Source: Herminiimonas sp. (lineage in GTDB: Bacteria > Pseudomonadota > Gammaproteobacteria > Burkholderiales > Burkholderiaceae_D). From it: a stretch of 64,000 nt of DNA. Within the stretch, counting starts at the first letter, position 1. Every line of letters begins with the position of its first letter. The DNA is taken from the NCBI GenBank assembly GCA_014377845.1, contig JACMOV010000150.1:18035-82034 (forward strand), given 5' to 3'. Positions 37,016 through 45,024 of the stretch are shown one piece after another. The translations under genes were made by a program, and so were the position numbers. Below the pieces are notes generated by a model. The model worked only from the letters and a program-made list of their open reading frames with translations, was not told the DNA's origin and ran no database searches.

Positions 37016-37684
37016 ATGCGGAAGATACGTGGACTCGAGATTTTCACGTTCATGACGATCCTGTCGATCGTGGTCGTGCTGGCGCTGCTCACTGACAGGC
37101 TCGTGCTGGGCTGGCTGCCACCGGGAGATTTCCGGGGCATCATCCTGTTTCTCGCGGGTGCTTTCCTTATCTATTGCTACGCGTTTCTCGCATACCGAAT
37201 CTTCCTGCGCAGTTATCCGTTGCGGGAAGGCGAGATCCTGCCGGGTTCGCGAGACGAATTCGGGTATCACGTCTACCTGCTGTTCTATTTGATCCTGTTC
37301 TATCCCGTGTTGCGCAGCGGCTCGGTTCCAGTGCCCCTGATGCGGCTGATTTACCAGATCCTCGGCGCCCGACTGGGCGCCAACACTTACAGCTCTGGCA
37401 TCATTCTCGATCCGCCACTGATCGAAATTGGCGCCAATTCGATTGTCGGACAGTTTGCATTGCTGGTGCCGCATGTGATCGAGGGACACAAGCTGGCACA
37501 TTACAAGATCACCATCGGAAACAACGTCACCGTGGGCGCGCATGCCGTGGTGCTGGCGGGCGTCACGATTGGCGACAACGCCATCATCGCGATGGGAGCG
37601 ATCGTCCCCAAAGGAAGTCAGATCGAACCGAATTCCGTCTGGGGCGGGGTCCCCGCCAAAAAGCTGCGCGGACCGGACGCTTGA
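37016..37684 (+). CDS. Membrane-anchored hexapeptide (LbetaH) acyltransferase
   Basis: The 222-residue protein has two or three N-terminal membrane helices (about 10-30 and 40-62, and a hydrophobic segment near 90-105) followed by left-handed beta-helix hexapeptide repeats (about 120-215: IGANSIVGQ, IGNNVTVGA, IGDNAIIAM, then GGVPAKKLRG, the usual end of the repeat). These enzymes usually acetylate or acylate sugars or lipids using acetyl-CoA. It follows the nitroreductase gene by 63 bp. No substrate is visible. Confidence 0.8.
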   Translation: MRKIRGLEIFTFMTILSIVVVLALLTDRLVLGWLPPGDFRGIILFLAGAFLIYCYAFLAYRIFLRSYPLREGEILPGSRDEFGYHVYLLFYLILFYPVLRSGSVPVPLMRLIYQILGARLGANTYSSGIILDPPLIEIGANSIVGQFALLVPHVIEGHKLAHYKITIGNNVTVGAHAVVLAGVTIGDNAIIAMGAIVPKGSQIEPNSVWGGVPAKKLRGPDA

Positions 37685-37971
37685 GTACCCAGCCAGGATA
37701 AATTGGGAAATGGATGTAGTCCTGATCAGATGCGGGGCGGGGCTAGGCGGTTGACCCGCCGCAGTGCGTGCACTGCAAGGGGAGACCAGCGCCGCAGCGC
37801 GCCCATTGGGGCCGCAGACATTCACAATTTATCTTGGGCGGGTACTTGGACCACGCAAGTTTCATCGCATTGCGCTGGCACGCCCGCCCGCGCCGTCGCG
37901 AAAAGCCTGCCATCGCGCCGGCGACATTGCTCTGCATCCTGCGATGCCGCGCGCCGTTCGTGACTTATCCT

Positions 37972-38946
37972 TTAACTCTGATTCTTCTTGCGGGAAATGC
38001 CGAACAGTCCCAGCAGGCTCAGGCCAAGTCCCAACATTGCCGATGTCGCTGGCTCAGGCACCCGGGTCGGAACGGAAATCGACTCATTTGCATCTGCCTG
38101 CAGCAGGAAATTTGCGCCACCCAGATTCAAGTCACCGTTGACGCTGCCAATCGACGTAGTTGCGTCGATGCCACCGCCAATGCTGCATTTTGACGTGTCG
38201 GTATTGACGCACTTCGATGGATTGACTTGCTTGAACGGATCCACCGCCGAGGTGTTGAAAAACGAAAAAGCAATTGCGGTTGCCAGATCGAGACTCGGGA
38301 AATAGCCGCTGTCGGCGCTATCGATCGTTACCGTCAAGTCGGTCGTGCCGGCGCCGGTCACGGTCTGCTGCGTGCCCCAGTCATTGGCGCCTGCCTGGTC
38401 GAGAAGCACAGGCGTAATGCTGCTCACCTGGAAGTTGCTGGTCGCTTCGCTCGTCACGCGGCCTGACAGAATCAATTTGCCGTCGCCGAAGCCGGCCCCG
38501 GTCAGGTTGTCGCCAGCACTGGTATTTGCGTAGATCTTGAAATAATTGACCGGGTTGGTCGTGTCAAGAGCGAAGGTGGCCGTGCCCGGATAGGGCTGGG
38601 CACTGATGACGTTCTCGCCGAACCCGGCGACGAAGGTAAAGAAATTGCCGCCCGTGCCGTTTGAAAAGAGAATGTCGCCGTTCGTGTTTTGCAGCACCTG
38701 CAGGTTCGCCTGGTAAAACAGCGTGAAGCCGGTGTTGCCAGTGCCATTGGCTGCGGCATTGATCGCGGCAGTACCGCCGAAGGCCAGCGCGCTGCCGGGC
38801 GCCTGGTCGATTGTCGAGACGCCAGAAATATTACCGCCTGCAAGGCCGGTTGGGCTGAATGTGATATCGGTTGCCTGCGCTGCAAGCGGCGCGGCGAGCA
38901 TGAGCGCGATCGCTGATGAAAGAACTGCTTTATTCCTTAATTTCAT
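37972..38946 (-). CDS. PEP-CTERM sorted secreted protein (copy 1)
   Basis: This 324-residue exported protein has a Sec signal peptide (RNKAVLSSAIALMLAAPLAA, cleavage near AQA) and a C-terminal PEP-CTERM signal: VPEPATSAM, a hydrophobic helix and SRKKNQS. Exosortase XrtA should cut at the PEP motif and release or anchor the protein outside. The mature part is Asn/Thr/Gly-rich and beta-like, with a cysteine pair (SKCVNTDTSKC, about 250-260). It has the same length as the neighbouring copy 39375-40349 and clearly shares ancestry. Expression is probably RpoN-dependent. The start has GGAG upstream. Confidence 0.9.
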   Translation of the reverse strand: MKLRNKAVLSSAIALMLAAPLAAQATDITFSPTGLAGGNISGVSTIDQAPGSALAFGGTAAINAAANGTGNTGFTLFYQANLQVLQNTNGDILFSNGTGGNFFTFVAGFGENVISAQPYPGTATFALDTTNPVNYFKIYANTSAGDNLTGAGFGDGKLILSGRVTSEATSNFQVSSITPVLLDQAGANDWGTQQTVTGAGTTDLTVTIDSADSGYFPSLDLATAIAFSFFNTSAVDPFKQVNPSKCVNTDTSKCSIGGGIDATTSIGSVNGDLNLGGANFLLQADANESISVPTRVPEPATSAMLGLGLSLLGLFGISRKKNQS

Positions 38947-39011
38947 TATGTTTCTCCGTGACTTAACGATGGGACGACGATTGAGAAGAATCCTTCTCTG
39001 ATCGCCCCTTC

Positions 39012-39116
39012 AGCAGAAAATATGCCAATCGCTATTTTCTTTTAATATCAATGAGTTAGAAGAATTTCTTATAAGAATCTATGAAAAGATCGCACACTAT
39101 GTAAAGCGCCTCGACA
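39012..39116 (-). promoter_or_regulatory. Sigma-54 promoter with IHF site and upstream dyad, PEP-CTERM copy 1
   Basis: On the minus strand TGGCATATTTTCTGCT (39012-39027) has GG and GC exactly ten bases apart. A perfect IHF consensus site (TATCAATGAGTTA on the plus strand, 39046-39058) lies 18 bp upstream. Further up is TGTAAAGCGCCTCGACA (39100-39116), an imperfect palindrome TGTnnAGnnnCTnnACA. The predicted start near 39001 leaves a ~55-nt leader. Order and spacing match copy 2. Confidence 0.8.
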
Positions 39117-39281
39117 TTCAAAATTCCTCACCAAATTACCTGCGGTCATTTTCTTGGCAATCGTCATCTTGCGGGTGAAAACAATCGTCGCGATTAAAAC
39201 GGGCATCGTCGACCGCAATTGATGTACCAGAGCCTGACAAAACGATCGATCACCCGCTCGCTGCATGTCGCAGTCGCAAAC

Positions 39282-39312
39282 AAAAAAGCGAACCGGATCA
39301 GGGTTCGCTTTT
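39282..39312 (-). terminator. Terminator of PEP-CTERM copy 2
   Basis: AAAAGCGAACC (39284-39294) pairs with GGTTCGCTTTT (39302-39312), followed on the minus strand by further T (39282-39283). Confidence 0.88.
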
Positions 39313-39374
39313 GTAGTTGGTACCGGCGCTAGCTTCCCGCCGGAACCGCACCGCTCGTAGAAGCGGCCAGGTAA

Positions 39375-40349
39375 TTACGCCTGGTTTTTCTTGCGGGAGA
39401 TACCGAATGCGCCCAGCAGTGCCAGACCAAGGCCCAGCATTGCGGTGGTTGCCGGCTCTGGCACCCGAGTCGAAAGTGCAACGGACTCGTTCGCGTCAGC
39501 TTGCAGCAGGAAATTCGCGCCGCCCAGGAACAGGTCGCCGTTCACGGTCCCGATCGAGGTCGCAGCATTGATACCGCCGCCAGCGTTACATTTCGATGTG
39601 TCGGTGTTGATGCATTGCGAAGGATCGACTTGTTTGAAAGGATCGACAGCAGACGTGTTGAAGAATGAAAAGGCAACCGAGTTGGCCAGATTGAAGTTCG
39701 GGAAGTAACCTGCGTTCACCATGTCGATCGTCACTGTCAGATCGGTCGTACCTGCACCGGTCACGGTCTTCTGACCGGACCAGTTATCCACGCCAGCCTG
39801 GTCGAGGAGTACGGGTGTGGTACTGCTCACCTGGAAGTTGCTGGTGGCTTCGTTCGTCACGCGACCGGAAAGAATCAATGTACCGACACCAAAACCCGAG
39901 CCAGTCAGGTTGTTACCGCTACTTGTGTTCGCGTAGATCTTGAAGTAGTTGACTGGGTTGGTCGCGTCAAGTGCGAACGTTGCGGTGCCTGGATATGGCT
40001 GGGCACTGACGACCTTCTCGCCGAAACCGGCGATGAAGGTAAAGTAATGGCCATCCGTACCGTTCGAAAACTGAATGCCGCCATTCGTATTTTGCAGAAC
40101 CTGCAGGTTTGCCTGGTAATACAGCGTGAAGCCGGTGTTCGTGCCGCCCGTCGCCGCCGACAGGATGGCTGCCGTACCGCCGACTGCCAATGCACTGCCA
40201 GGCGCCTGATCGATGGTCGATACACCCGTGATGTTACCGGCGGCTGTACCAGTCGGGCTGAACGTAAACTCGGTTGCCTGTGCTGCCAGTGGCGCTGCCA
40301 GCAGTGCCGAGATTGCTACTGCGAGAAATGCTTTCTTGTTCAATTTCAT
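39375..40349 (-). CDS. PEP-CTERM sorted secreted protein (copy 2)
   Basis: This 324-residue paralog of copy 1 has the same plan: signal peptide (NKKAFLAVAISALLAAPLAA), Asn/Thr-rich beta-like mature part, cysteine pair (SQCINTDTSKC), and PEP-CTERM tail VPEPATTAM, helix, SRKKNQA. By eye roughly two thirds to three quarters of residues match copy 1. Its ATG (40349) has GGAG seven bases upstream. It has its own terminator and its own sigma-54 promoter, so the two copies are separately transcribed. Function is unknown. Confidence 0.9.
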   Translation of the reverse strand: MKLNKKAFLAVAISALLAAPLAAQATEFTFSPTGTAAGNITGVSTIDQAPGSALAVGGTAAILSAATGGTNTGFTLYYQANLQVLQNTNGGIQFSNGTDGHYFTFIAGFGEKVVSAQPYPGTATFALDATNPVNYFKIYANTSSGNNLTGSGFGVGTLILSGRVTNEATSNFQVSSTTPVLLDQAGVDNWSGQKTVTGAGTTDLTVTIDMVNAGYFPNFNLANSVAFSFFNTSAVDPFKQVDPSQCINTDTSKCNAGGGINAATSIGTVNGDLFLGGANFLLQADANESVALSTRVPEPATTAMLGLGLALLGAFGISRKKNQA

Positions 40350-40417
40350 GATGTATCTCCGGGGTGTTCGATAAGACTGCGAATTCGAGAATGACTCCTT
40401 CTCAGTGCATGACATAG

Positions 40418-40523
40418 AGCATTAAGTATGCCAACGGAATTAAATTGATTAATATCAATGTGTTATGCCAAACGAAACTATGTTTTTTTAGGAAATAGCA
40501 GGATTGTGTAAAGTTTCCCGACA
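40418..40523 (-). promoter_or_regulatory. Sigma-54 promoter with IHF site and upstream dyad, PEP-CTERM copy 2
   Basis: TGGCATACTTAATGCT (minus strand, 40418-40433) has the GG-N10-GC spacing. A perfect IHF consensus (TATCAATGTGTTA, plus strand, 40453-40465) lies 19 bp upstream, and TGTAAAGTTTCCCGACA (40507-40523) is the matching dyad. The gap from sigma-54 element to dyad is 73 bp, against 72 bp in copy 1. The leader is ~57 nt. Confidence 0.8.
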
Positions 40524-40604
40524 CGTCTTATGTGCGGCACCGAACATAGGCGATGGCCAGAGCACGACGGCGCATGCACCGCTGGACGGGGGCGACCGCG
40601 GCGC

Positions 40605-41810
40605 CTATCTCGGCAATCCGTCCAAGAATCCGCCGAACGCCGCGTTGAGCGGCTTGCCCCGAATTCGCTGTCCAATGCTGCGGGCTGCCTCGCGCATCGG
40701 CGCGTCGGCGAGCATGGCCTCCACGCGGCCAGCCAACGCCGCATGATCGATACGGTCGGCCCGCAGGACGCATCCAGCGCCAGCCCGCACCACGCCTTCC
40801 ATGTTCAGGAACTGGTCCATGTTGCCGGCAATGCCGAGCACCGGGACACCCGCAGCAAGCGCCTGCTGGCTGGTGGGACTGCCGCCGTTGCAGATCACAA
40901 GTTGGGATAAAGCCACTGCAGCATTGCCAGGCACAAAGTCGGAGACGAAGATGCGGGGATGCCGTAAAGAAGGAAGCGACGCACCGGCACTTGCCACGAT
41001 CAGATTCATGCCGGCATCGGCGACGGCCTCGAGTACCTTGCGAGCCGTATCCACGGATCCCGAACTGCCCAGCGTCAGGTAAACGGTGGGCCGGCTGGCA
41101 TCGATCGCCTTCCATGCATCCGGCACAGACATCGGCGGCGACCAGAGTACCGGACCGAGATGGCAATCGGTCGCTGGCAGTCCATCTAGCGGGAACATGT
41201 CCGGATCGTCCGCGTAGAGCCTGTGGTCGGCATCGGTATAGATTTTCCGCAGGTCCGACCCGAACGAGGCCAGGCCGTTTTCCGTGCGCAGCCGGTTCAG
41301 CGGGCGGCAATGCAACGGAAACGCCAGCGGCTGGGCCATCTGGAACAGGCTGCGCGCCAGCGCCACTGGCACTACCCTGGTCATCGGCAGCACCGGCATC
41401 GGAAAGCTGCGGTGCCGGTAATGCGGACTCCAGTACGCATTCGTCACCGCGGCGTAGGGAACGCCGGCCAGGCGCGCGCCGACCGACAGCGACAGGCGGA
41501 AATCGCCGACGATCAGATCGGGTTGAATGCGGTCGATCAGGGCCAGGTCTTCCCGCAGGTAATCGCGCAGCGTCGCGAGATCGTACACCGGGCTGCCCCG
41601 TGCGAGGGACTTCAGGAACTGCGCGCTGCTGATGCTATGAAGCGGCAAGGCCTGGGTTGTGTCCGACGCCATGAAGCGGCTGTAGCGCGCGTCACATGCC
41701 AGGAAGGACACGTAGCGCTCAGGGTCGAGGGTGGCCGCCAGGGCGATCGGACGGGCGACATGGGCCAGCGTTACCGCTTCGGCGAAGAACAGGATGCGCC
41801 GTTTCGTCAT
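40605..41810 (-). CDS. GT1-type (MGT-like) glycosyltransferase
   Basis: The 401-residue protein has the two-domain GT-B layout of UDP-sugar-dependent GT1 enzymes that glycosylate lipids and small molecules (rhamnosyltransferase, CrtX, macrolide GT). The N-terminus RILFFAEAVTLAHVARPIALA is the acceptor domain. The C-terminal donor domain holds VYLTLGSSGSVD, VSDFVPGNAAVALSQ and the donor loop CNGGSPTSQQALAAGVPVLGI, a variant in which Asn-Gly-Gly-Ser replaces the usual His-Gly-Gly. The start is ATG 41810; ATG 41822 is possible. It is divergent from an ABC exporter. Acceptor and sugar are unknown. Confidence 0.83.
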   Translation of the reverse strand: MTKRRILFFAEAVTLAHVARPIALAATLDPERYVSFLACDARYSRFMASDTTQALPLHSISSAQFLKSLARGSPVYDLATLRDYLREDLALIDRIQPDLIVGDFRLSLSVGARLAGVPYAAVTNAYWSPHYRHRSFPMPVLPMTRVVPVALARSLFQMAQPLAFPLHCRPLNRLRTENGLASFGSDLRKIYTDADHRLYADDPDMFPLDGLPATDCHLGPVLWSPPMSVPDAWKAIDASRPTVYLTLGSSGSVDTARKVLEAVADAGMNLIVASAGASLPSLRHPRIFVSDFVPGNAAVALSQLVICNGGSPTSQQALAAGVPVLGIAGNMDQFLNMEGVVRAGAGCVLRADRIDHAALAGRVEAMLADAPMREAARSIGQRIRGKPLNAAFGGFLDGLPR

Positions 41811-41975
41811 GGCACCAACCATTGCTGCGTCGGCTTGCTCATCCCTTGAAACCGGAGTGGTCCGCCATAGGTTGCGCAGGGCGACGGCGCAGTGACTTTG
41901 CGGGGCAGTGTAAGATTTTCCGACATTCAATTTCGCCACAGCAGGTGGCGGGATTTCCGCATAAAGAACGATGGG

Positions 41976-42004
41976 CTCACACTGTCTCATATAATGCGTG
42001 TGAG
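41976..42004. promoter_or_regulatory. Inverted repeat around a -10 box, divergent promoter
   Basis: CTCACAC (41976-41982) and GTGTGAG (41998-42004) are perfect inverted arms with 15 bp between them. The spacer contains TATAAT at 41990-41995, a good plus-strand -10 for the ABC operon; no clear -35 was found. It looks like an operator, but the regulator is not known. Confidence 0.6.
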
Positions 42005-42045
42005 TACGATACCGATTGAAGCAAGGCATTACCGGCAAACCATCC

Positions 42046-42813
42046 ATGAGCGTGGCTCCCTCGCATATATCCGCTTCAGCATTGCCCGAAACATCGGCCA
42101 GGACGACTGAGCCGGTCATCCTCAATCATGTCAACAAGGCGTACCGACTCGACGCGGTCGACGTACCGGCACTCACGGACGTAAACGTGCTGATCCGCCC
42201 CGACCGCTTTACGGTGCTGTCCGGCCCATCCGGCAGCGGCAAGACGACCTTGCTGAACCTGATCGGCTGCATCGACCGGCCAGATACGGGCGAGATCATC
42301 GTCGCCGGCCATCCGGTCCAGGGCATGAGCGACGATGCGCTGTCGGACTTCCGCGCGCGGCACATCGGCTTCATCTTCCAGAACTTCAACCTGTTGCCGA
42401 TCCTGAACGCTTATGAAAACGTCGAGTATCCGTTGCTGATGGCGGGCATCGGCACGACTGAACGACGACAGCGGGTCGAGGGAATCCTGAAGGCGGTCGG
42501 ACTTTTCGACAGGGCACGCAACCGGCCGGGCCAGCTCTCCGGCGGCCAGCGTCAGCGGGTGGCGATCGCACGGGCGCTGGTGCGTGGGCCAAAGCTGATC
42601 CTCGCCGATGAGCCGACCGCCAATCTCGACAGCCACACCGGCGCGATGATCATCCGGCTGATGCGCAAGATGCAGAAGGCTTTCCATGCATCCTTCATTT
42701 TTTCATCGCACGACCCGATGGTGCTGGCCGAAGCCGATGATGCCGTCTTCATCAGCGATGGCCGGATCGTCTCGATCAAACGCAATGACGACGAGAGCGC
42801 CGCGCCACCATGA
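42046..42813 (+). CDS. ABC transporter ATP-binding protein (LolD/MacB-like)
   Basis: This 255-residue ATPase has Walker A GPSGSGKTT, signature LSGGQRQR, Walker B LILADEPTANLD and H-loop FSSHDP. The start ATG 42046 follows an upstream TTG that is not used. It overlaps the next gene by 4 bp (ATGA), so ATPase and permease are translated together. The pairing with an FtsX-like permease and a LolA-like protein suggests export of a lipid or lipoprotein rather than import. Confidence 0.88.
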   Translation: MSVAPSHISASALPETSARTTEPVILNHVNKAYRLDAVDVPALTDVNVLIRPDRFTVLSGPSGSGKTTLLNLIGCIDRPDTGEIIVAGHPVQGMSDDALSDFRARHIGFIFQNFNLLPILNAYENVEYPLLMAGIGTTERRQRVEGILKAVGLFDRARNRPGQLSGGQRQRVAIARALVRGPKLILADEPTANLDSHTGAMIIRLMRKMQKAFHASFIFSSHDPMVLAEADDAVFISDGRIVSIKRNDDESAAPP

Positions 42814-44225
42814 ACCGGCTCGCGCTTACCCTTTCTCTAGCGCTGCGCAATTTGCTGCGCAACCGGCGCCGCTCGCTGACGAGCCTGCTGGCGGTGATGA
42901 TCGGCGGCTTTTCGCTGCTCCTGTTCGGTGGTTACGTGCGCAACATTACCTACGGGCTGGAGACCGGCTTCGTCACACAAAGCGGACACTTCCAGATTCA
43001 GCGCAAGGACTATTTCCTGTACGGGAATGGCAATCCGGCGGCCTACGGCATCGACGATTATGATGCGCTCATCGCCGCCGTCAAGGGTGATGCCGCACTC
43101 GCGCCGCTGCTCGCGGTCGTGACGCCAACCCTGCAACTGGGCGGCATCGCCGGTAACTTCGCGGCGGCGGCGTCGCGCACCGTGGTTGGCATGGGCATCG
43201 TGGTGGATGACCAGAACCGGATGCGGCTCTGGAACGAATATGCATTTCCGGTGTTGCCTGCGCCGCTGGCACTGACCGGCACCGCAAGCGATGCGGCCGT
43301 GGTCGGCACCGGCGTGGCACGCGCGCTCGACCTGTGCGCGCCGCTCAAGGTCAGCAATTGCAAGCGCGCTGGCGAACCAGCTGCTCCAACGCCATCCGCG
43401 TCAGCCAATGACCTTTTGCCCAACGATATCGCGGCGCTTTCGGCGCAGGAAACGCCGAAAGCACCCTCCCCCAGCAAGACCCGCATCGAGTTGCTGGCGC
43501 CAAATACCCACGGCGCGCCGAACATGGCGCAGCTCAATATCGTGAAGGCCGAGGAACAAGGCGTCAAGGAGCTCGACGATATCTTCGTCGCCCTGCATCT
43601 GTCACAGGCGCAGAAACTCATCTACGGCAACGGCAAGCCGAAAGTCACGGCGATCGAGGTGCAGCTCAAGAGCACCCATGCGATGCCGGCGGCAGAGACG
43701 CTGCTGCGGGACGTGATCGCGAAGTCACCGCAGAAGGATGCGCTCACGATCCTCGATTTCCGCACGCTCAATCCGTTTTACGAACAAACGATCCGCCTGT
43801 TCGACGTGATCTTCGGCTTCATCTCGCTGTTGATCGGAACGATCGTGGTTTTCATGCTCGGCAATACGATGAGCATGGCGGTCGTCGAGCGTACGGTCGA
43901 GATCGGCACCTTGCGCGCGATCGGTCTGAAGCGGCGCGAGATCCGCAACCTGTTCGTCCTCGAGGGCTTGCTGCTGGGTCTGATCGGCGCGGTGCTCGGC
44001 ATCGTCCTGGCGATCCTGGCGGCCAACATCATCAACTGGAGCGGCCTGTCGTGGACGCCGCCGGGGCGCATCACCGAGGTGCCCCTGACGGTACGGGTCT
44101 GGGGGGAATGGACGCTGATCGGGGTCACCGGTTCCGGCCTGATCCTGATCGCCGGCTTGTCCGCATGGTGGCCGTCGCAACAGGCAGCCCGCATGAACAT
44201 CGTCGACGCCTTGCGTCACGTCTGA
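42810..44225 (+). CDS. FtsX/MacB-type ABC transporter permease
   Basis: This 471-residue permease has one N-terminal membrane helix (about 28-50), a large periplasmic domain (about 50-330), and three C-terminal helices (VIFGFISLLIGTIVVFMLG, LEGLLLGLIGAVLGIVLAIL, WTLIGVTGSGLILIAGLSAW), the classic FtsX/LolC/MacB arrangement of one plus three. The signature EIGTLRAIGLKRREIRNLF is the coupling helix. MacB-type permeases extract substrates from the periplasmic face. It overlaps the ATPase by 4 bp. Confidence 0.88.
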   Translation: MNRLALTLSLALRNLLRNRRRSLTSLLAVMIGGFSLLLFGGYVRNITYGLETGFVTQSGHFQIQRKDYFLYGNGNPAAYGIDDYDALIAAVKGDAALAPLLAVVTPTLQLGGIAGNFAAAASRTVVGMGIVVDDQNRMRLWNEYAFPVLPAPLALTGTASDAAVVGTGVARALDLCAPLKVSNCKRAGEPAAPTPSASANDLLPNDIAALSAQETPKAPSPSKTRIELLAPNTHGAPNMAQLNIVKAEEQGVKELDDIFVALHLSQAQKLIYGNGKPKVTAIEVQLKSTHAMPAAETLLRDVIAKSPQKDALTILDFRTLNPFYEQTIRLFDVIFGFISLLIGTIVVFMLGNTMSMAVVERTVEIGTLRAIGLKRREIRNLFVLEGLLLGLIGAVLGIVLAILAANIINWSGLSWTPPGRITEVPLTVRVWGEWTLIGVTGSGLILIAGLSAWWPSQQAARMNIVDALRHV

Positions 44226-44240
44226 AGGGAACACAACCTC

Positions 44241-45020
44241 ATGAGCCTTGCTTTCGCGCGCGCTGCTGCCGCCGGCTTTATCCTGGCCTGTCTTGCTGCC
44301 GCACATGCTGCGCCGAGTGCGCAGACGATCCTTGCTGCCAGCGATGCCATCCGCAATCCGGAAAAATCCTTCGGCCTGAACGCCACGCTGATCGAATATC
44401 GCAGCGGCAAGCAAACCGACACCAATACGCTGGCCATCTATTCGCGCGCGGATCCGAACGGCGGTCAGTTCCGCAGCCTGCTGCGCTTCGTCGCGCCGGC
44501 CCGCGATGCCGGCAAGCTGATGCTCAAGAACGGCAACGACCTCTGGTTCTTCGACCCCGGCAGCAAGGCCAGCATCCGGCTGTCGCCGCAACAGCGGCTG
44601 CTGGGGCAGGCGGCGAATGGCGACGTGGTGACGGTCAACCTGGCCAAGGACTATCACGCCGAACTGGCCGGCGAAGAAGACGTGGTCGATGGCGAACGCC
44701 AGAACCGCCACTGCTACAAGCTGGCGCTCGCAGCCAACACGCCGGAGGTGACGTATCACACGCTGGAGATGTGGGTCGAGCAGTCCAGCAACCGGCCGGT
44801 GAAGGCGCGGTTCTACACCGAGAGCGGGCGTCTGCTCAAGACCGTCTATTACCGCAAATACAAACCCGCGCTTGGCGTCGAACGGCCGACCGAAACCGTC
44901 ATCATCGACGGCCTCGATCCGCAATGGGTGACTGTCATGCGTTACACCGACTATGCCCTCCGCGACGTTCCCGAAGCGTGGCTGCAGCGCGATTATTTAC
45001 CACGCTTTCAACCGGAGTAA
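44241..45020 (+). CDS. LolA-like outer-membrane lipoprotein-sorting family protein
   Basis: This 259-residue secreted protein has a signal peptide (AGFILACLAAAHAAPSA) and the beta-sheet pattern of outer-membrane lipoprotein-sorting proteins: GLNATLIEYRSGKQTDTNTL, FDPGSKASIRLSPQQRL, and the C-terminal WVTVMRYTDYALRDVPE. LolA-like proteins carry lipids or lipoproteins across the periplasm. It starts 15 bp after the permease and ends 4 bp before the barrel gene. Confidence 0.83.
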   Translation: MSLAFARAAAAGFILACLAAAHAAPSAQTILAASDAIRNPEKSFGLNATLIEYRSGKQTDTNTLAIYSRADPNGGQFRSLLRFVAPARDAGKLMLKNGNDLWFFDPGSKASIRLSPQQRLLGQAANGDVVTVNLAKDYHAELAGEEDVVDGERQNRHCYKLALAANTPEVTYHTLEMWVEQSSNRPVKARFYTESGRLLKTVYYRKYKPALGVERPTETVIIDGLDPQWVTVMRYTDYALRDVPEAWLQRDYLPRFQPE

Positions 45021-45024
45021 GCCC

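Larger units (their letters stand above)
38947..39374. other. Intergenic region between the two PEP-CTERM genes (428 bp)
   Basis: It contains the promoter of copy 1 (39012-39116) and the terminator of copy 2 (39282-39312). The rest (39117-39281) shows no gene or repeat that I can support. Confidence 0.75.
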
